Positions 1-8,086 of a stretch of 64,000 bases of DNA are shown here, piece after piece. The stretch comes from an uncultured Piscinibacter sp. (GTDB lineage: Bacteria; Pseudomonadota; Gammaproteobacteria; Burkholderiales; Burkholderiaceae_C), in the NCBI RefSeq assembly GCF_937952055.1, contig NZ_CALFYO010000029.1, positions 1 through 64,000 on the forward strand. Direction: 5' to 3'. The notes beneath the pieces are model-generated. The model had not been told where the DNA came from. It searched no databases and saw only the letters and a list, made by a program, of their open reading frames with translations. The translations under genes were made by a program, and so were the position numbers. The stretch's first letter is position 1. Every line of letters begins with the position of its first letter.

Positions 1-65
1 CCGGATTGGAAGGCCAGCGCCGCATGACTCGGCGCCTCAATGTGACGCCTAACGTGATTTCGACC

Positions 66-506
66 TCACTTTGCCATATCTAGGAACGCGTTCCTTCCTA
101 TGGACTCTTCTTCGCGGAGCAACTGCTCGACGGGAAGGGCAATGCGATGACGCAGTCCCAGACTGAGTACTTCGTGGCGTGGAAGCCGCCACAGTCTGGT
201 CTTCGAGTCGAACCGTGCGCCCCGCCGCAATGCCTCTCGGCGCAGCGCGGACTCGCTGTCCTTGATCTTGAATGAGACGATCTCGTCGCAGCGCTTGCGG
301 ATGACGGTTCGCTCGATGATGAGTTCCACTGTGGTGAGACGCTCCTCCCCCGTTCCACTTTGCCGGTAGCGAACACACACCAGCTGGTCTCCGTATTGGC
401 GCATCAGCCGGATGGCGCCGCGTTCACCCGGCTGCATGGTCTTGGCCACCCGCCACCAGGCGCTGAGCGCGGTGGCAGTCTTCCTTCGGGGCTGCGGTAT
501 CTGCAT
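66..506 (-). CDS. Hypothetical protein divergent from the integrase
   Basis: This is an unrecognised, charged, soluble protein of 146 residues with no signal peptide or membrane segment. I chose the ATG at 506 because GGAGAGG lies just upstream of it; a TTG eight codons earlier has no such site. The middle of the protein (VCVRYRQSG, then TVELIIE) and the end (GARFDSKTRLWRLP) resemble, from memory, small unknown proteins often found near mobile or integrative elements in Betaproteobacteria. That resemblance has not been checked. The gene reads away from intI, which is the position and direction of a first integron cassette. I cannot find a complete attC site behind it. The function is unknown. 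Confidence 0.6.
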   Translation of the reverse strand: MQIPQPRRKTATALSAWWRVAKTMQPGERGAIRLMRQYGDQLVCVRYRQSGTGEERLTTVELIIERTVIRKRCDEIVSFKIKDSESALRREALRRGARFDSKTRLWRLPRHEVLSLGLRHRIALPVEQLLREEESIGRNAFLDMAK

Positions 507-605
507 TTCCTCTCCAAGCCTCACGGGCAATCGTGCGGGGGCATCGGCGGCGCAGGGGGTGTCGCCGAGTCCGGTCGGGGGTTGCCGAGAGTGCCGAAAC
601 AGGGA

Positions 606-625
606 TACTGTACAAACATACAGTC
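606..625 (+). promoter_or_regulatory. LexA (SOS) box upstream of intI
   Basis: The sequence CTGT-N8-ACAG is exact at 608-623. With its flanks, TACTGTA at 606-612 and TACAGT at 619-624, it closely matches the E. coli-type LexA consensus used by many Beta- and Gammaproteobacteria. It ends 24 bases before the intI ATG, where bound LexA would block transcription. LexA control of integron integrases is established for IntI1 and the Vibrio integrase. Whether it also controls dnaE2 through read-through is inference. Confidence 0.85.
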
Positions 626-648
626 AATGAATCAATCTGGAGTGGCGC

Positions 649-1869
649 ATGAACCATCCGAGACCCGCCTCGTCGAGCTCGCCCCGCCTCCTCGACCTCC
701 TGCGCATGCAGGTGCGCTACATGCACTACAGCCTGCGCACCGAGCAGGCCTATGTGCACTGGGTGCGCGCCTTCATCCGCTTCCACGGGCTGCGCCATCC
801 GGCGGAGCTGTCGGGCGCCGAGGTGGAGGCCTTCCTGGCCTGGCTGGCCTCGGAGCGCCAGGTCTCGCCGTCCACCCACAAGCAGGCGCTGTCGGCGCTG
901 CTGTTCCTCTACCAGAAGGTGCTGAACCAGCGCGTGCCGTGGATGGACGAGATCGGCCGCCCGCAGCGCCAGCCGCGCCTGCCGGTGGTGATGTCGCACG
1001 ACGAGGTGTCGCGCCTGCTCGCGGCGATGGCGCCGTGGCCGGTGCTGCAGCTGTTCGCGCAGCTGCTCTACGGCACCGGCCTGCGCCTGATGGAAGGGCT
1101 GCGCCTGCGTGTGAAGGACATCGACTTCGAGCGCCGCGCCATCGTCGTGCGCGAAGGCAAGGGCGGCAAGGACCGCGTCGTGATGTTGCCGGCCGCGCTC
1201 GAGGCGCCGTTGCGCGCGCAGCTGGCCGAGGCCCATCGCCTGTGGGCGGCCGACCGCGCGGCCGGCGTCGCCGGGGTGAACCTGCCGCATGCGCTGGTGC
1301 GCAAGTACCCGCGCGCGGCCGAGTCCTGGGCCTGGTTCTGGGTCTTCCCGCAGGCCACGCTCTCGACCGATCCGCGCGAGCGCCCGCTCGGCCACGCCGC
1401 CGGGGACGGCCAAGCACCGCCGCCGCTGCGCCGCCACCACCTGTTCGACCAGGGCTTCCAGCGCGCCTTCAAGCGTGCGCTGCACGAGGCCGGCATCGCC
1501 AGGCCCGCCACGCCGCACACGCTGCGCCATTCCTTCGCGACGCACCTGCTGCAGTCGGGCTACGACATCCGCACTGTGCAGGAGCTGCTCGGCCACGCCG
1601 ATGTCAGCACCACCATGATCTACACCCATGTGCTCAAGCTCGGCGGCGGCGCCGTGCGCAGCCCGCTCGACCAGCTGCACATGCCCGTGGCCGCCACGCC
1701 GGCGGCACCGGCCGGCGCGCCGCAGTGGCCTGCCGGCGCCGGCCGCTACGCGCGCGAGCCCGATCCGCCGGCGTGGCACTTGCCGGCCGAGCAACCATCG
1801 CCATGCGACGCCGCACGACCCTGCCGGGCTACGCCGAGCTCCACTGCCGCAGCAGCTTCAGCTTCCTGA
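649..1869 (+). CDS. intI: Integron integrase-like tyrosine recombinase
   Basis: A site-specific recombinase of the integron-integrase family (attI x attC recombination). The catalytic set is complete: R146 in TGLR, H290 and R293 in HTLRH, H316 in LLGHAD, and Y325 in MIYTH. R146 has the same number as in IntI1. The IntI-specific insert between the second and third catalytic blocks is present around residues 215-265 (RKYPRA, WAWFWVF, STDPR, RRHHLF), about 13 residues longer than in IntI1. The family normally ends soon after VRSPLD (336-341). Here a Pro/Ala-rich tail of about 65 residues continues into the dnaE2 start. The ATG has GGAG six bases upstream. A LexA box lies in front. The recombinase looks intact; whether any cassettes exist cannot be seen in this window. 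Confidence 0.92.
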   Translation: MNHPRPASSSSPRLLDLLRMQVRYMHYSLRTEQAYVHWVRAFIRFHGLRHPAELSGAEVEAFLAWLASERQVSPSTHKQALSALLFLYQKVLNQRVPWMDEIGRPQRQPRLPVVMSHDEVSRLLAAMAPWPVLQLFAQLLYGTGLRLMEGLRLRVKDIDFERRAIVVREGKGGKDRVVMLPAALEAPLRAQLAEAHRLWAADRAAGVAGVNLPHALVRKYPRAAESWAWFWVFPQATLSTDPRERPLGHAAGDGQAPPPLRRHHLFDQGFQRAFKRALHEAGIARPATPHTLRHSFATHLLQSGYDIRTVQELLGHADVSTTMIYTHVLKLGGGAVRSPLDQLHMPVAATPAAPAGAPQWPAGAGRYAREPDPPAWHLPAEQPSPCDAARPCRATPSSTAAAASAS

Positions 1870-4800
1870 GCGGCGCCTCGCAGCCCGACGAGCTGGTGCG
1901 CCGCGCGCACGCGCTCGGCTACGCTGCGCTCGCCCTCACCGACGAATGCTCGCTCGCCGGCGTGGTGCGCGCGCACGGGCAGGCGCGCGCGTGCGGCCTG
2001 CACCTGATCGTCGGCGCGCAGATGCAGCTCACGCTGCCCGCCGCGGGAGGCAGTGCCGCGCCGGCGCCGCATGCGCGCCTGGTGCTGCTGGCGCAGACGC
2101 GCCGCGGCTACGGCAACCTGTCGCACTGGGTCACCGTGGCGCGGCGTCGTGCGCCCAAGGGCGAGTACCTCGCGCATCCGTCCGATGTCGAAGGCCGCGT
2201 GCCCCACGCACCCTTCCTCGCCGGGCTGCCCGGATGCCTGGCGCTGCTGGTGCCCGATGCGGCGCAGGGCTTCGAGGCCGTGTTCGCGCAGGCGATGTGG
2301 CTGAAGACCTGGTTCGGCATCGACCGCGCCGGCATCGCCCTCGAGCTGCTGCACCGCGCCGGCGACGAGGCGCTGCGCGCGATGGTCAAGCGCGTCGCGC
2401 AGCTCACCGGACTGCCCGTCGTCGCCGCCGGCGACGTGCTGATGCACGTGCGCTCGCGCAAGGCGCTGCAGGACACGCTCGTCGCCACGCGGCTGAACCG
2501 GCCGGTGTCGCAGTGCGGCCTCGCGCTCGCGCCCAACGCCGAGCAGCACCTGCGCTCGCGCATGCGCCTGGCGGCGCTGTACGAGCCGGAATGGCTGGAG
2601 AACACGCTGGCCTTCGCCGCACGCTGCAGCTTCTCGCTGGCCGAACTGCGCTACGAGTACCCGCGCGAGATCGTGCCCGAGGGCCACACGCCGGCCTCCT
2701 GGCTGCGCACGCGGGTGATGGAAGGCGTGGAGCGCCGCTTCCCGCTCGACGGGCCGCTGGCCGAGCCCGGCGCCGAGGCGGCGCGTGCCGACGCGCTGCA
2801 GCGCATCGAGCACGAGCTCGCGCTGGTCGCCCAGCTCGGCTACGAGCCCTATTTCCTCACCGTGGCCGACATCGTGCAGTGGGCGCGCGCGCAGGGCATC
2901 CTCTGCCAGGGCCGCGGCAGCGCGGCCAACTCGGTGGTGTGCTACTGCCTCGGCGTCACCGAGGTCAGCCCGCGCGAGGCCACGCTGCTGTTCGAGCGCT
3001 TCATCAGCGCCGAGCGCAACGAGCCGCCGGACATCGACATCGACTTCGAGCACCAGCGCCGCGAGGAGGTCATCCAGTACATCTACGGCAAGTACGGCCG
3101 CCACCGTGCCGCGCTCACCGCGGTGGTGATCAGCTACCGCCCGCGCAGCGCGGTGCGCGACGTCGGCCGCGCGCTGGGCATCGACCCGCAGCGCATCGAC
3201 GCCGTCGCCAAGGGCCAGCAGTGGTTCGATGGGCGCAGCATCAGCGCCGAGCGGCTGCGCGAGAACGGCTTCGACCCCGAATCGCCCATCGTGCGCCAGT
3301 GGGTGGAACTCACGCAGCAGCTGATCGGCTTCCCGCGCCACCTCTCGCAGCACCCCGGCGGCTTCGTCATCGCGCGCGACCAGATCGAGCAGCTGGTGCC
3401 GGTGGAGAACGCCGCCATGCCGGGGCGCAGCGTGGTGCAATGGGACAAGGACGACCTCGACGCGCTCGGGCTCATCAAGGTCGACATCCTCGCGCTGGGC
3501 ATGTTGAGCGCGCTGCGGCGATCGCTGGCCGACATCGCGCGCAAGCTCGGCCGGCCGTTCGGGATGCAGCAGGTGCCGCGCGACGATCGGGCCACCTACG
3601 ACATGATCTGCGCCGCCGACACCGTGGGCGTGTTCCAGATCGAGAGCCGCGCGCAGATGAGCATGCTGCCGCGCCTGCGGCCGCGCACCTACTACGACCT
3701 GGTGGTCGAGGTGGCGATCGTGCGGCCCGGGCCCATCCAGGGCGGCATGGTGCATCCCTACCTGAAGAACCGGAACCTGAGCGACGATCAGATCGACTAC
3801 CCGAAGGCGCTGCGCCCCGCGTTGCAGCGGACCAAGGGCGTGCCGATCTTCCAGGAGCAGGTGATGCAGATCGCGATGATCGCCGCCGACTTCACGCCCG
3901 GCGAGGCCGACGCGCTGCGCCGCGCGATGGCGGCCTGGAAGCGCAAGGGCGGGCTGGGGCCGTTCCACGACCGGCTGGTCGGCCGCATGGTCGAGAAGGG
4001 CTACGAGCGCGACTACGCCGAGCGCATCTTCAAGCAGATCGAGGGCTTCGGCGAGTACGGCTTTCCCGAGAGCCATGCCGCCGGCTTCGCGCTGCTGGTC
4101 TACGTCAGCTGCTGGATCAAGCGCCACCATCCCGATGCCTTCCTCGCCGCGCTGCTGAACAGCCAGCCGCTGGGCTTCTACGCCCCGGCGCAGCTGGTGC
4201 GCGACGCACGCGCGCACGGCGTGGAGGTGCGGCCGGTCGACGTGGGCGTCAGCGAAGTGAACTCGGTGCTGGAAGGATTGAGCGGGCCGGTCGGTGAGCA
4301 ATCGGTGCCGGTGCGGCTCGGCCTCGACCGTGTCGGCGGTCTGTCCCTGGAGGCGGCCGGGCGCATCGTCGCGGCCCGCGACGGCGGCCCCTTCGCCAGC
4401 GTCGAGGACCTCGCCCGTCGTGCCGCGCTCAACGCCCGCGACCTGCAGGCCCTCGCGCAGGCCGACGCGCTGCGCGGATTGGCCGGCCACCGCCACCAGG
4501 CCGCCTGGGCCGTGGCCGGCGTCGACACGCGCGCCACGCCGATGCTGCGCGACACGCGCGTGCACGAGCGGCGCGCCGAGCTCGCACCGCCCTCGGCGGT
4601 GGAGGACACCCTGGCCGACTACCGCGCGCTGGGCCTGTCGCTGCAACGTCATCCCATCGGCCTGCTGCGCGAGGAGCTCGCGCAGTTCAAGGTGCAGCCA
4701 GCGGCGGTGCTGAAGACCTACCCGCACGGGCGCCTCGCGCGCGCCAGCGGCCTGGTCACGCACCGCCAGCGCCCCGAGACGGCCAAGGGCACCACCTTCG

Positions 4801-5012
4801 TCACGCTGGAAGACGAGACCGGCGTGGTCAACGTGATCGTCTGGCCCAGGGTGTTCGAGGCGCACCGGCGCGAACTGCTCGGTACGCGGCTGCTCACCGT
4901 CTACGGCCAGTGGCAGCGCGAGGGCGAGGTGATGCACCTCGTCGCCATGAAGCTGATCGACCACAGCCCGCTGCTGGCGGGATTGGTCGCGCGCAGCCGC
5001 GACTTCAGGTGA
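1803..5012 (+). CDS. dnaE2: Error-prone DNA polymerase DnaE2 (ImuC)
   Basis: A C-family polymerase alpha-subunit paralogue used for SOS mutagenesis and lesion bypass, 1069 residues, normal for DnaE2. The PHP domain begins at once (YAELHCRSSFSFL, residues 10-22; ALTDE near 44-48). The palm acidic residues are D412 and D414 in DIDIDF, with the third at D561 in KVDILALG. An OB-fold lies near the C-terminus (TFVTLEDETGVVNVIVWP), and the tau-binding tail of DnaE1 is absent. The chosen ATG at 1803 starts the conserved family sequence and lies inside the end of intI in another frame, with no good ribosome site, so translation may be coupled. Family members normally follow imuA and imuB; neither is present here, and intI takes their place. 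Confidence 0.95.
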   Translation: MRRRTTLPGYAELHCRSSFSFLSGASQPDELVRRAHALGYAALALTDECSLAGVVRAHGQARACGLHLIVGAQMQLTLPAAGGSAAPAPHARLVLLAQTRRGYGNLSHWVTVARRRAPKGEYLAHPSDVEGRVPHAPFLAGLPGCLALLVPDAAQGFEAVFAQAMWLKTWFGIDRAGIALELLHRAGDEALRAMVKRVAQLTGLPVVAAGDVLMHVRSRKALQDTLVATRLNRPVSQCGLALAPNAEQHLRSRMRLAALYEPEWLENTLAFAARCSFSLAELRYEYPREIVPEGHTPASWLRTRVMEGVERRFPLDGPLAEPGAEAARADALQRIEHELALVAQLGYEPYFLTVADIVQWARAQGILCQGRGSAANSVVCYCLGVTEVSPREATLLFERFISAERNEPPDIDIDFEHQRREEVIQYIYGKYGRHRAALTAVVISYRPRSAVRDVGRALGIDPQRIDAVAKGQQWFDGRSISAERLRENGFDPESPIVRQWVELTQQLIGFPRHLSQHPGGFVIARDQIEQLVPVENAAMPGRSVVQWDKDDLDALGLIKVDILALGMLSALRRSLADIARKLGRPFGMQQVPRDDRATYDMICAADTVGVFQIESRAQMSMLPRLRPRTYYDLVVEVAIVRPGPIQGGMVHPYLKNRNLSDDQIDYPKALRPALQRTKGVPIFQEQVMQIAMIAADFTPGEADALRRAMAAWKRKGGLGPFHDRLVGRMVEKGYERDYAERIFKQIEGFGEYGFPESHAAGFALLVYVSCWIKRHHPDAFLAALLNSQPLGFYAPAQLVRDARAHGVEVRPVDVGVSEVNSVLEGLSGPVGEQSVPVRLGLDRVGGLSLEAAGRIVAARDGGPFASVEDLARRAALNARDLQALAQADALRGLAGHRHQAAWAVAGVDTRATPMLRDTRVHERRAELAPPSAVEDTLADYRALGLSLQRHPIGLLREELAQFKVQPAAVLKTYPHGRLARASGLVTHRQRPETAKGTTFVTLEDETGVVNVIVWPRVFEAHRRELLGTRLLTVYGQWQREGEVMHLVAMKLIDHSPLLAGLVARSRDFR

Positions 5013-5031
5013 TACGCGCAGCCGCGACTTC
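4990..5031 (+). repeat. 17-base direct repeat across the dnaE2 stop
   Basis: CGCGCAGCCGCGACTTC occurs exactly at 4990-5006 and again at 5015-5031, a 25-base period that spans the dnaE2 stop codon at 5010-5012. It looks like a partial tandem duplication at the end of the gene. The first copy encodes the last residues of the polymerase; the second is non-coding. Confidence 0.85.
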
Positions 5032-5092
5032 CGTCGAGCCGTGCGGCCAATGGCAAGATGCGCGCTTTGCCCGACCGGAACCACCCCCGCCG

Positions 5093-5878
5093 ATGCTGTA
5101 CCTGCTGTCCCCCGCCAAGCGCCTCGACTACGAGAGCCCCGTGCCGCCCGAGGTGGCCGCGCTCGCCACCACGCCGCGGCTGATGGGCGAGGCGGCCGCG
5201 CTGATCGAGGTGATGAAGGCGAAGACGCCGCTGCAGGTGGCGAAGCTGATGGACCTCTCCGACGAACTCGCCGCCCTCAACGTGGCGCGTTATGCGGCCT
5301 GGTCGAAGCGCAACACGACGAAGAACAGTCGCCCCGCGCTGCTCGCCTTCGCGGGCGATGTCTACGAAGGCCTGCAGGCCGGCACGCTCGCCGTCGACGA
5401 CCTCGCCTGGGCGCAGGAGCACGTCGTCATCCTCTCCGGCCTGTACGGCGTGCTGCGGCCGCTCGACCGGCTGCAGCCCTACCGCCTCGAGATGGGCACG
5501 GCGCTGGCCAGCGAACGCGGCCGCAGCCTCTACGAATTCTGGGGTGACACGCTCGCGCAGTACCTGAACAGGCGCCAGCGCGGCGAAGGTGAGCCGGTGG
5601 TCGTCAACCTCGCCTCGCAGGAGTATTCGCGCGCCGCACTGCGCCCGGCGCTGAAGGCGCGCGTGGTCGAGTGCGTGTTCGAGGAAGGCCAGGGCGGTGG
5701 CGCCTACAGAATCGTCAGCTTCTTCGCCAAGCGGGCGCGCGGCATGATGGCGCGCCACGCGATCGTGAACCGCCTGCAGACGCCGCAGGCGCTCACCAGC
5801 TTCGACGAGGACGGCTACCGCTTCGACGCGCGCGTCTCCACGGCGGACCGGCTGGTGTTCAGAAGGCCGGCACGGTGA
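5093..5878 (+). CDS. yaaA: Peroxide stress protein YaaA (UPF0246/DUF328)
   Basis: A 261-residue cytoplasmic protein of the YaaA family; E. coli YaaA has 258 residues. In E. coli, YaaA limits damage from hydrogen peroxide by lowering free intracellular iron. The family signature is at the N-terminus (LLSPAKRLDY, residues 4-13) with further conserved blocks (WSKRNT; LSGLYGVLRPLD; YEFWGD; NLASQEYS). I chose the ATG at 5093 because it places this signature at the very start, although the frame is open further upstream. The stop overlaps the GTG start of the next gene by four bases, so the two are probably co-translated. Confidence 0.93.
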   Translation: MLYLLSPAKRLDYESPVPPEVAALATTPRLMGEAAALIEVMKAKTPLQVAKLMDLSDELAALNVARYAAWSKRNTTKNSRPALLAFAGDVYEGLQAGTLAVDDLAWAQEHVVILSGLYGVLRPLDRLQPYRLEMGTALASERGRSLYEFWGDTLAQYLNRRQRGEGEPVVVNLASQEYSRAALRPALKARVVECVFEEGQGGGAYRIVSFFAKRARGMMARHAIVNRLQTPQALTSFDEDGYRFDARVSTADRLVFRRPAR

Positions 5879-7038
5879 GCGCCGTCCCCAGGCGCATCCT
5901 GCCCGTCATCGCGATCTCGCAGTTCGCGGGCACCTCGGTCTGGTTTGCCATCAACGCGGTGATGGCCGACCTGCAGCACGACGTCGCGCTGCCCGCGGCC
6001 GCGATCGGCTGGCTGACGGCGGCGGTGCAGATCGGCTTCATCGTCGGCACCTTCGTCTTCGCGCTGCTGTCGATCGCCGACCGCTTCTCGCCGCGCAAGG
6101 TCTTCCTCGTCTGCGCGCTGCTCGCCGGCGCGCTGGCCGCTGCCACCGCGCTGCTGCCGCCGCAGTTGTCGCTGCTGCTGGTGTTGCGCTTCGCCACCGG
6201 CGTCGCGCTGGCCGGCATCTACCCGGTGGGCATGAAGATCGCGGCCGGCTGGTTCGCCCAGGGGCTGGGCTGGGCGCTGGGCGTGCTGGTCGGCGCGCTG
6301 GTGTTCGGCAGCGCCTTGCCCTTCGCGCTGCGTGCGCTCGGCGCGCAGTGGCCGTGGCAGGCGGTGATGCTGGCCGTGGCCGCGGTGGCCGCGGGCGGCG
6401 GCGTGCTGATGTACCTGCTCGTGCCCGACGGGCCGCACCTCGCGCCGGCGGCGCGCATCACGCCACGCGCGCTCGGCGTGATCTGGCACGACCGCCAGGT
6501 GCGCGCTTCGGCCTTCGGCTACTTCGGCCACATGTGGGAGCTCTACGCCTTCTTCGTGCTCATCCCGGCGATCGTCGCCACGCGCTTCGTGGGGGCGGCC
6601 TCGTCCTGGTGGGTGGCCGCGACGATGGCGGCAGGCGGCGTCGCCTGCGTGATCGGCGGCGCGCTGGTGCGGCGCGTCGGCGGCGCGCGCGTCGCTGGCT
6701 TCCAACTCGCCAGCAGCGGCTTGTGCGGCCTGCTCGCGCCGTGGATGCTCGATGCGCCGCTGCTGCTGTGGGGGGTGTGGCTGCTGTGGTGGGGTGCCAC
6801 CGTCTCGGGCGACTCACCGCAGTTCAGCGCGCTGACCGCCGCCAACGCGCCGCGCGCGATGGTCGGCAGCGTGCTCACCTTCGTCAACGCGATCGGCTTC
6901 ACCATCTCGGTGGGCACCATCACGCTGTTCGCGGCGATGGCGGCGGTCTGGCCGCTGGGCAGCGTGCTGCCCTGGCTGGCCGTCGGCCCGGCGGTCGGGC
7001 TGTGGTTCCTGCGCTCGCTGACCCGGGCCGGGCAGTAG
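5875..7038 (+). CDS. MFS transporter
   Basis: A hydrophobic protein of 387 residues with about twelve predicted membrane segments, so a major facilitator superfamily carrier in the inner membrane. The N-terminal half has a loop after the second helix in the motif-A position (ADRFSPRKV). The substrate cannot be told from the sequence; drug, sugar and metabolite exporters all remain possible. The GTG start at 5875 overlaps the yaaA stop (GTGA), and no other start in this frame gives a sensible N-terminus. It ends six bases before the convergent thioesterase gene. Confidence 0.85.
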   Translation: MSAVPRRILPVIAISQFAGTSVWFAINAVMADLQHDVALPAAAIGWLTAAVQIGFIVGTFVFALLSIADRFSPRKVFLVCALLAGALAAATALLPPQLSLLLVLRFATGVALAGIYPVGMKIAAGWFAQGLGWALGVLVGALVFGSALPFALRALGAQWPWQAVMLAVAAVAAGGGVLMYLLVPDGPHLAPAARITPRALGVIWHDRQVRASAFGYFGHMWELYAFFVLIPAIVATRFVGAASSWWVAATMAAGGVACVIGGALVRRVGGARVAGFQLASSGLCGLLAPWMLDAPLLLWGVWLLWWGATVSGDSPQFSALTAANAPRAMVGSVLTFVNAIGFTISVGTITLFAAMAAVWPLGSVLPWLAVGPAVGLWFLRSLTRAGQ

Positions 7039-7044
7039 GCGGTT

Positions 7045-7587
7045 CTAGCGGCGGGTGTCGAAGACCAGGCAGGTGGTCGTGGCGTGCGCGTACAGCTTGC
7101 CGTCCGGCCCGATCAGCCGGCCTTCGGCGGTGGCCACCTGGTTGCCGCCATGCACCACGCGGCCCTCGGCGCGCACCAGCGGCACCTTGTCGGTCAGCGC
7201 ACGCACGATGTTGATCTTCAGCTCCAGCGTGGTGTAGGCCTTGCCGGCGGGCAGCGAGGAGTGCACCGCGCAGCCCACCGCCGAGTCGAGCAGCGTGGCG
7301 AACCAGCCGCCGTGCACCGTGCCCAGCGGGTTGTAGTGCGCGAAGCCGGGCCTGCCCTGGAACACCGCGACGCCGGGCTCGACGTGCACGAGCAGGAAGT
7401 CGAGCGTGATGCCGATCGGCGGCGCCGGCAGGCGGCCGGCCATCATGGCCTCGAACACCTGCATGCCCGACAGCCCGGCCACCTGCTCGGGCCGAGCGAC
7501 GCCGATCTCGCCACGCCGCGCGCGCGCCGCTTCGCCGTCGGCCTGCCAGCGTGCCAGGGTGGCCTCGGCCTCACTCGTCTTGTTCAT
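7045..7587 (-). CDS. PaaI-family thioesterase (hotdog fold)
   Basis: A 180-residue acyl-CoA thioesterase of the 4HBT/PaaI type. The hotdog core carries the typical HYNPLGTVHGGW block (residues 84-95), in which HGG and the following acidic residue D101 (LLDSAVG) form the active-site region. The N-terminal 40 residues are a charged extension. The likely substrate is an aryl- or short-chain acyl-CoA, but the sequence does not decide which. The ATG at 7587 has GGAG seven to ten bases upstream. It is transcribed divergently from a MarR regulator with only 49 bases between them, so it is a likely target of that regulator. Confidence 0.85.
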   Translation of the reverse strand: MNKTSEAEATLARWQADGEAARARRGEIGVARPEQVAGLSGMQVFEAMMAGRLPAPPIGITLDFLLVHVEPGVAVFQGRPGFAHYNPLGTVHGGWFATLLDSAVGCAVHSSLPAGKAYTTLELKINIVRALTDKVPLVRAEGRVVHGGNQVATAEGRLIGPDGKLYAHATTTCLVFDTRR

Positions 7588-7608
7588 TCGCACTCCAGTC
7601 GTTGCAGT

Positions 7609-7621
7609 TGCAATAATTGCA
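7609..7621. promoter_or_regulatory. Probable MarR operator between divergent genes
   Basis: TGCAA-TAA-TTGCA is a perfect inverted repeat in the 49-base gap between the thioesterase and marR start codons. A further TTGCA half-site lies at 7602-7606. Palindromes of this size between a MarR gene and its divergent neighbour are usual autoregulatory operators; the assignment is inference from position and symmetry. Confidence 0.55.
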
Positions 7622-7636
7622 GATACAATAATCAGC

Positions 7637-8086
7637 ATGAGCGATGGCGTCAAGCCGCAGGGCTGCACCAACCTGAAGCTGCGACAGCTCAGCCGTGCCG
7701 TCACGCGCCACTACGACGCCTATGTGACGCCCACGGGACTCAAGAACACGCAGTACTCGCTGCTCTCGCACGTGGTGCTGCTCGGGCCCATCCGTCCCGG
7801 CGAACTGGCGGCGCGCATGAAGCTCGGCGCCTCCACGCTGACGCGAAACCTGCAGCCGCTGATCGCTGCCGGCTGGGTGGAGCAGGGCCCTGGCGACGAT
7901 GCACGCAGCCGCTCGGTGGTGGCCACCGACGCCGGTCGCGCCAAGCGGGCCGAGGGCCAGCGGGCCTGGAAGCAGGCGCAGTTGGCGCTCAACGCCAGGC
8001 TCGGCAGCGAGCGCGTGGCGGCGCTGCACGCGCTGCTCGACGACTGCCTGGCCGTCCTCGACGAACCGGAGACCGACGATGAATGA
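7637..8086 (+). CDS. MarR-family transcriptional regulator
   Basis: A 149-residue winged-helix regulator of the MarR type. The helix-turn-helix is near residues 53-80 (PGELAARMKLGASTLTRNL), followed by a wing with the typical acidic/basic pattern (GDDARSRSV) near 90-98. MarR proteins are dimers that usually repress nearby efflux or degradation genes and release DNA on binding a phenolic or similar ligand. The gene is divergent from a thioesterase and overlaps the following MFS transporter by eight bases, so these three probably form one regulated unit for an aromatic or acyl compound. The ligand cannot be named. Confidence 0.9.
   Translation: MSDGVKPQGCTNLKLRQLSRAVTRHYDAYVTPTGLKNTQYSLLSHVVLLGPIRPGELAARMKLGASTLTRNLQPLIAAGWVEQGPGDDARSRSVVATDAGRAKRAEGQRAWKQAQLALNARLGSERVAALHALLDDCLAVLDEPETDDE

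Noticed and set aside
47..53. GCCTAAC as an attC or attI core site
   Set aside because: A seven-base degenerate motif is expected about once per kb on two strands. No partner core or hairpin arms were found, so it is not called as a feature.
360..1802. The dnaE2 reading frame stays open for about 480 codons before its start
   Set aside because: The upstream translation is Arg/Ala/Pro-rich and not protein-like, while intI occupies the same DNA in another frame. GC bias explains the open frame; it is not a fusion.
1746..5084. Very long open frame opposite dnaE2, and similar ones opposite acnA, acnB, sdhA and fimV
   Set aside because: All lie antisense to clearly coding genes, have low-complexity composition and no family features. 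They come from high third-position GC.
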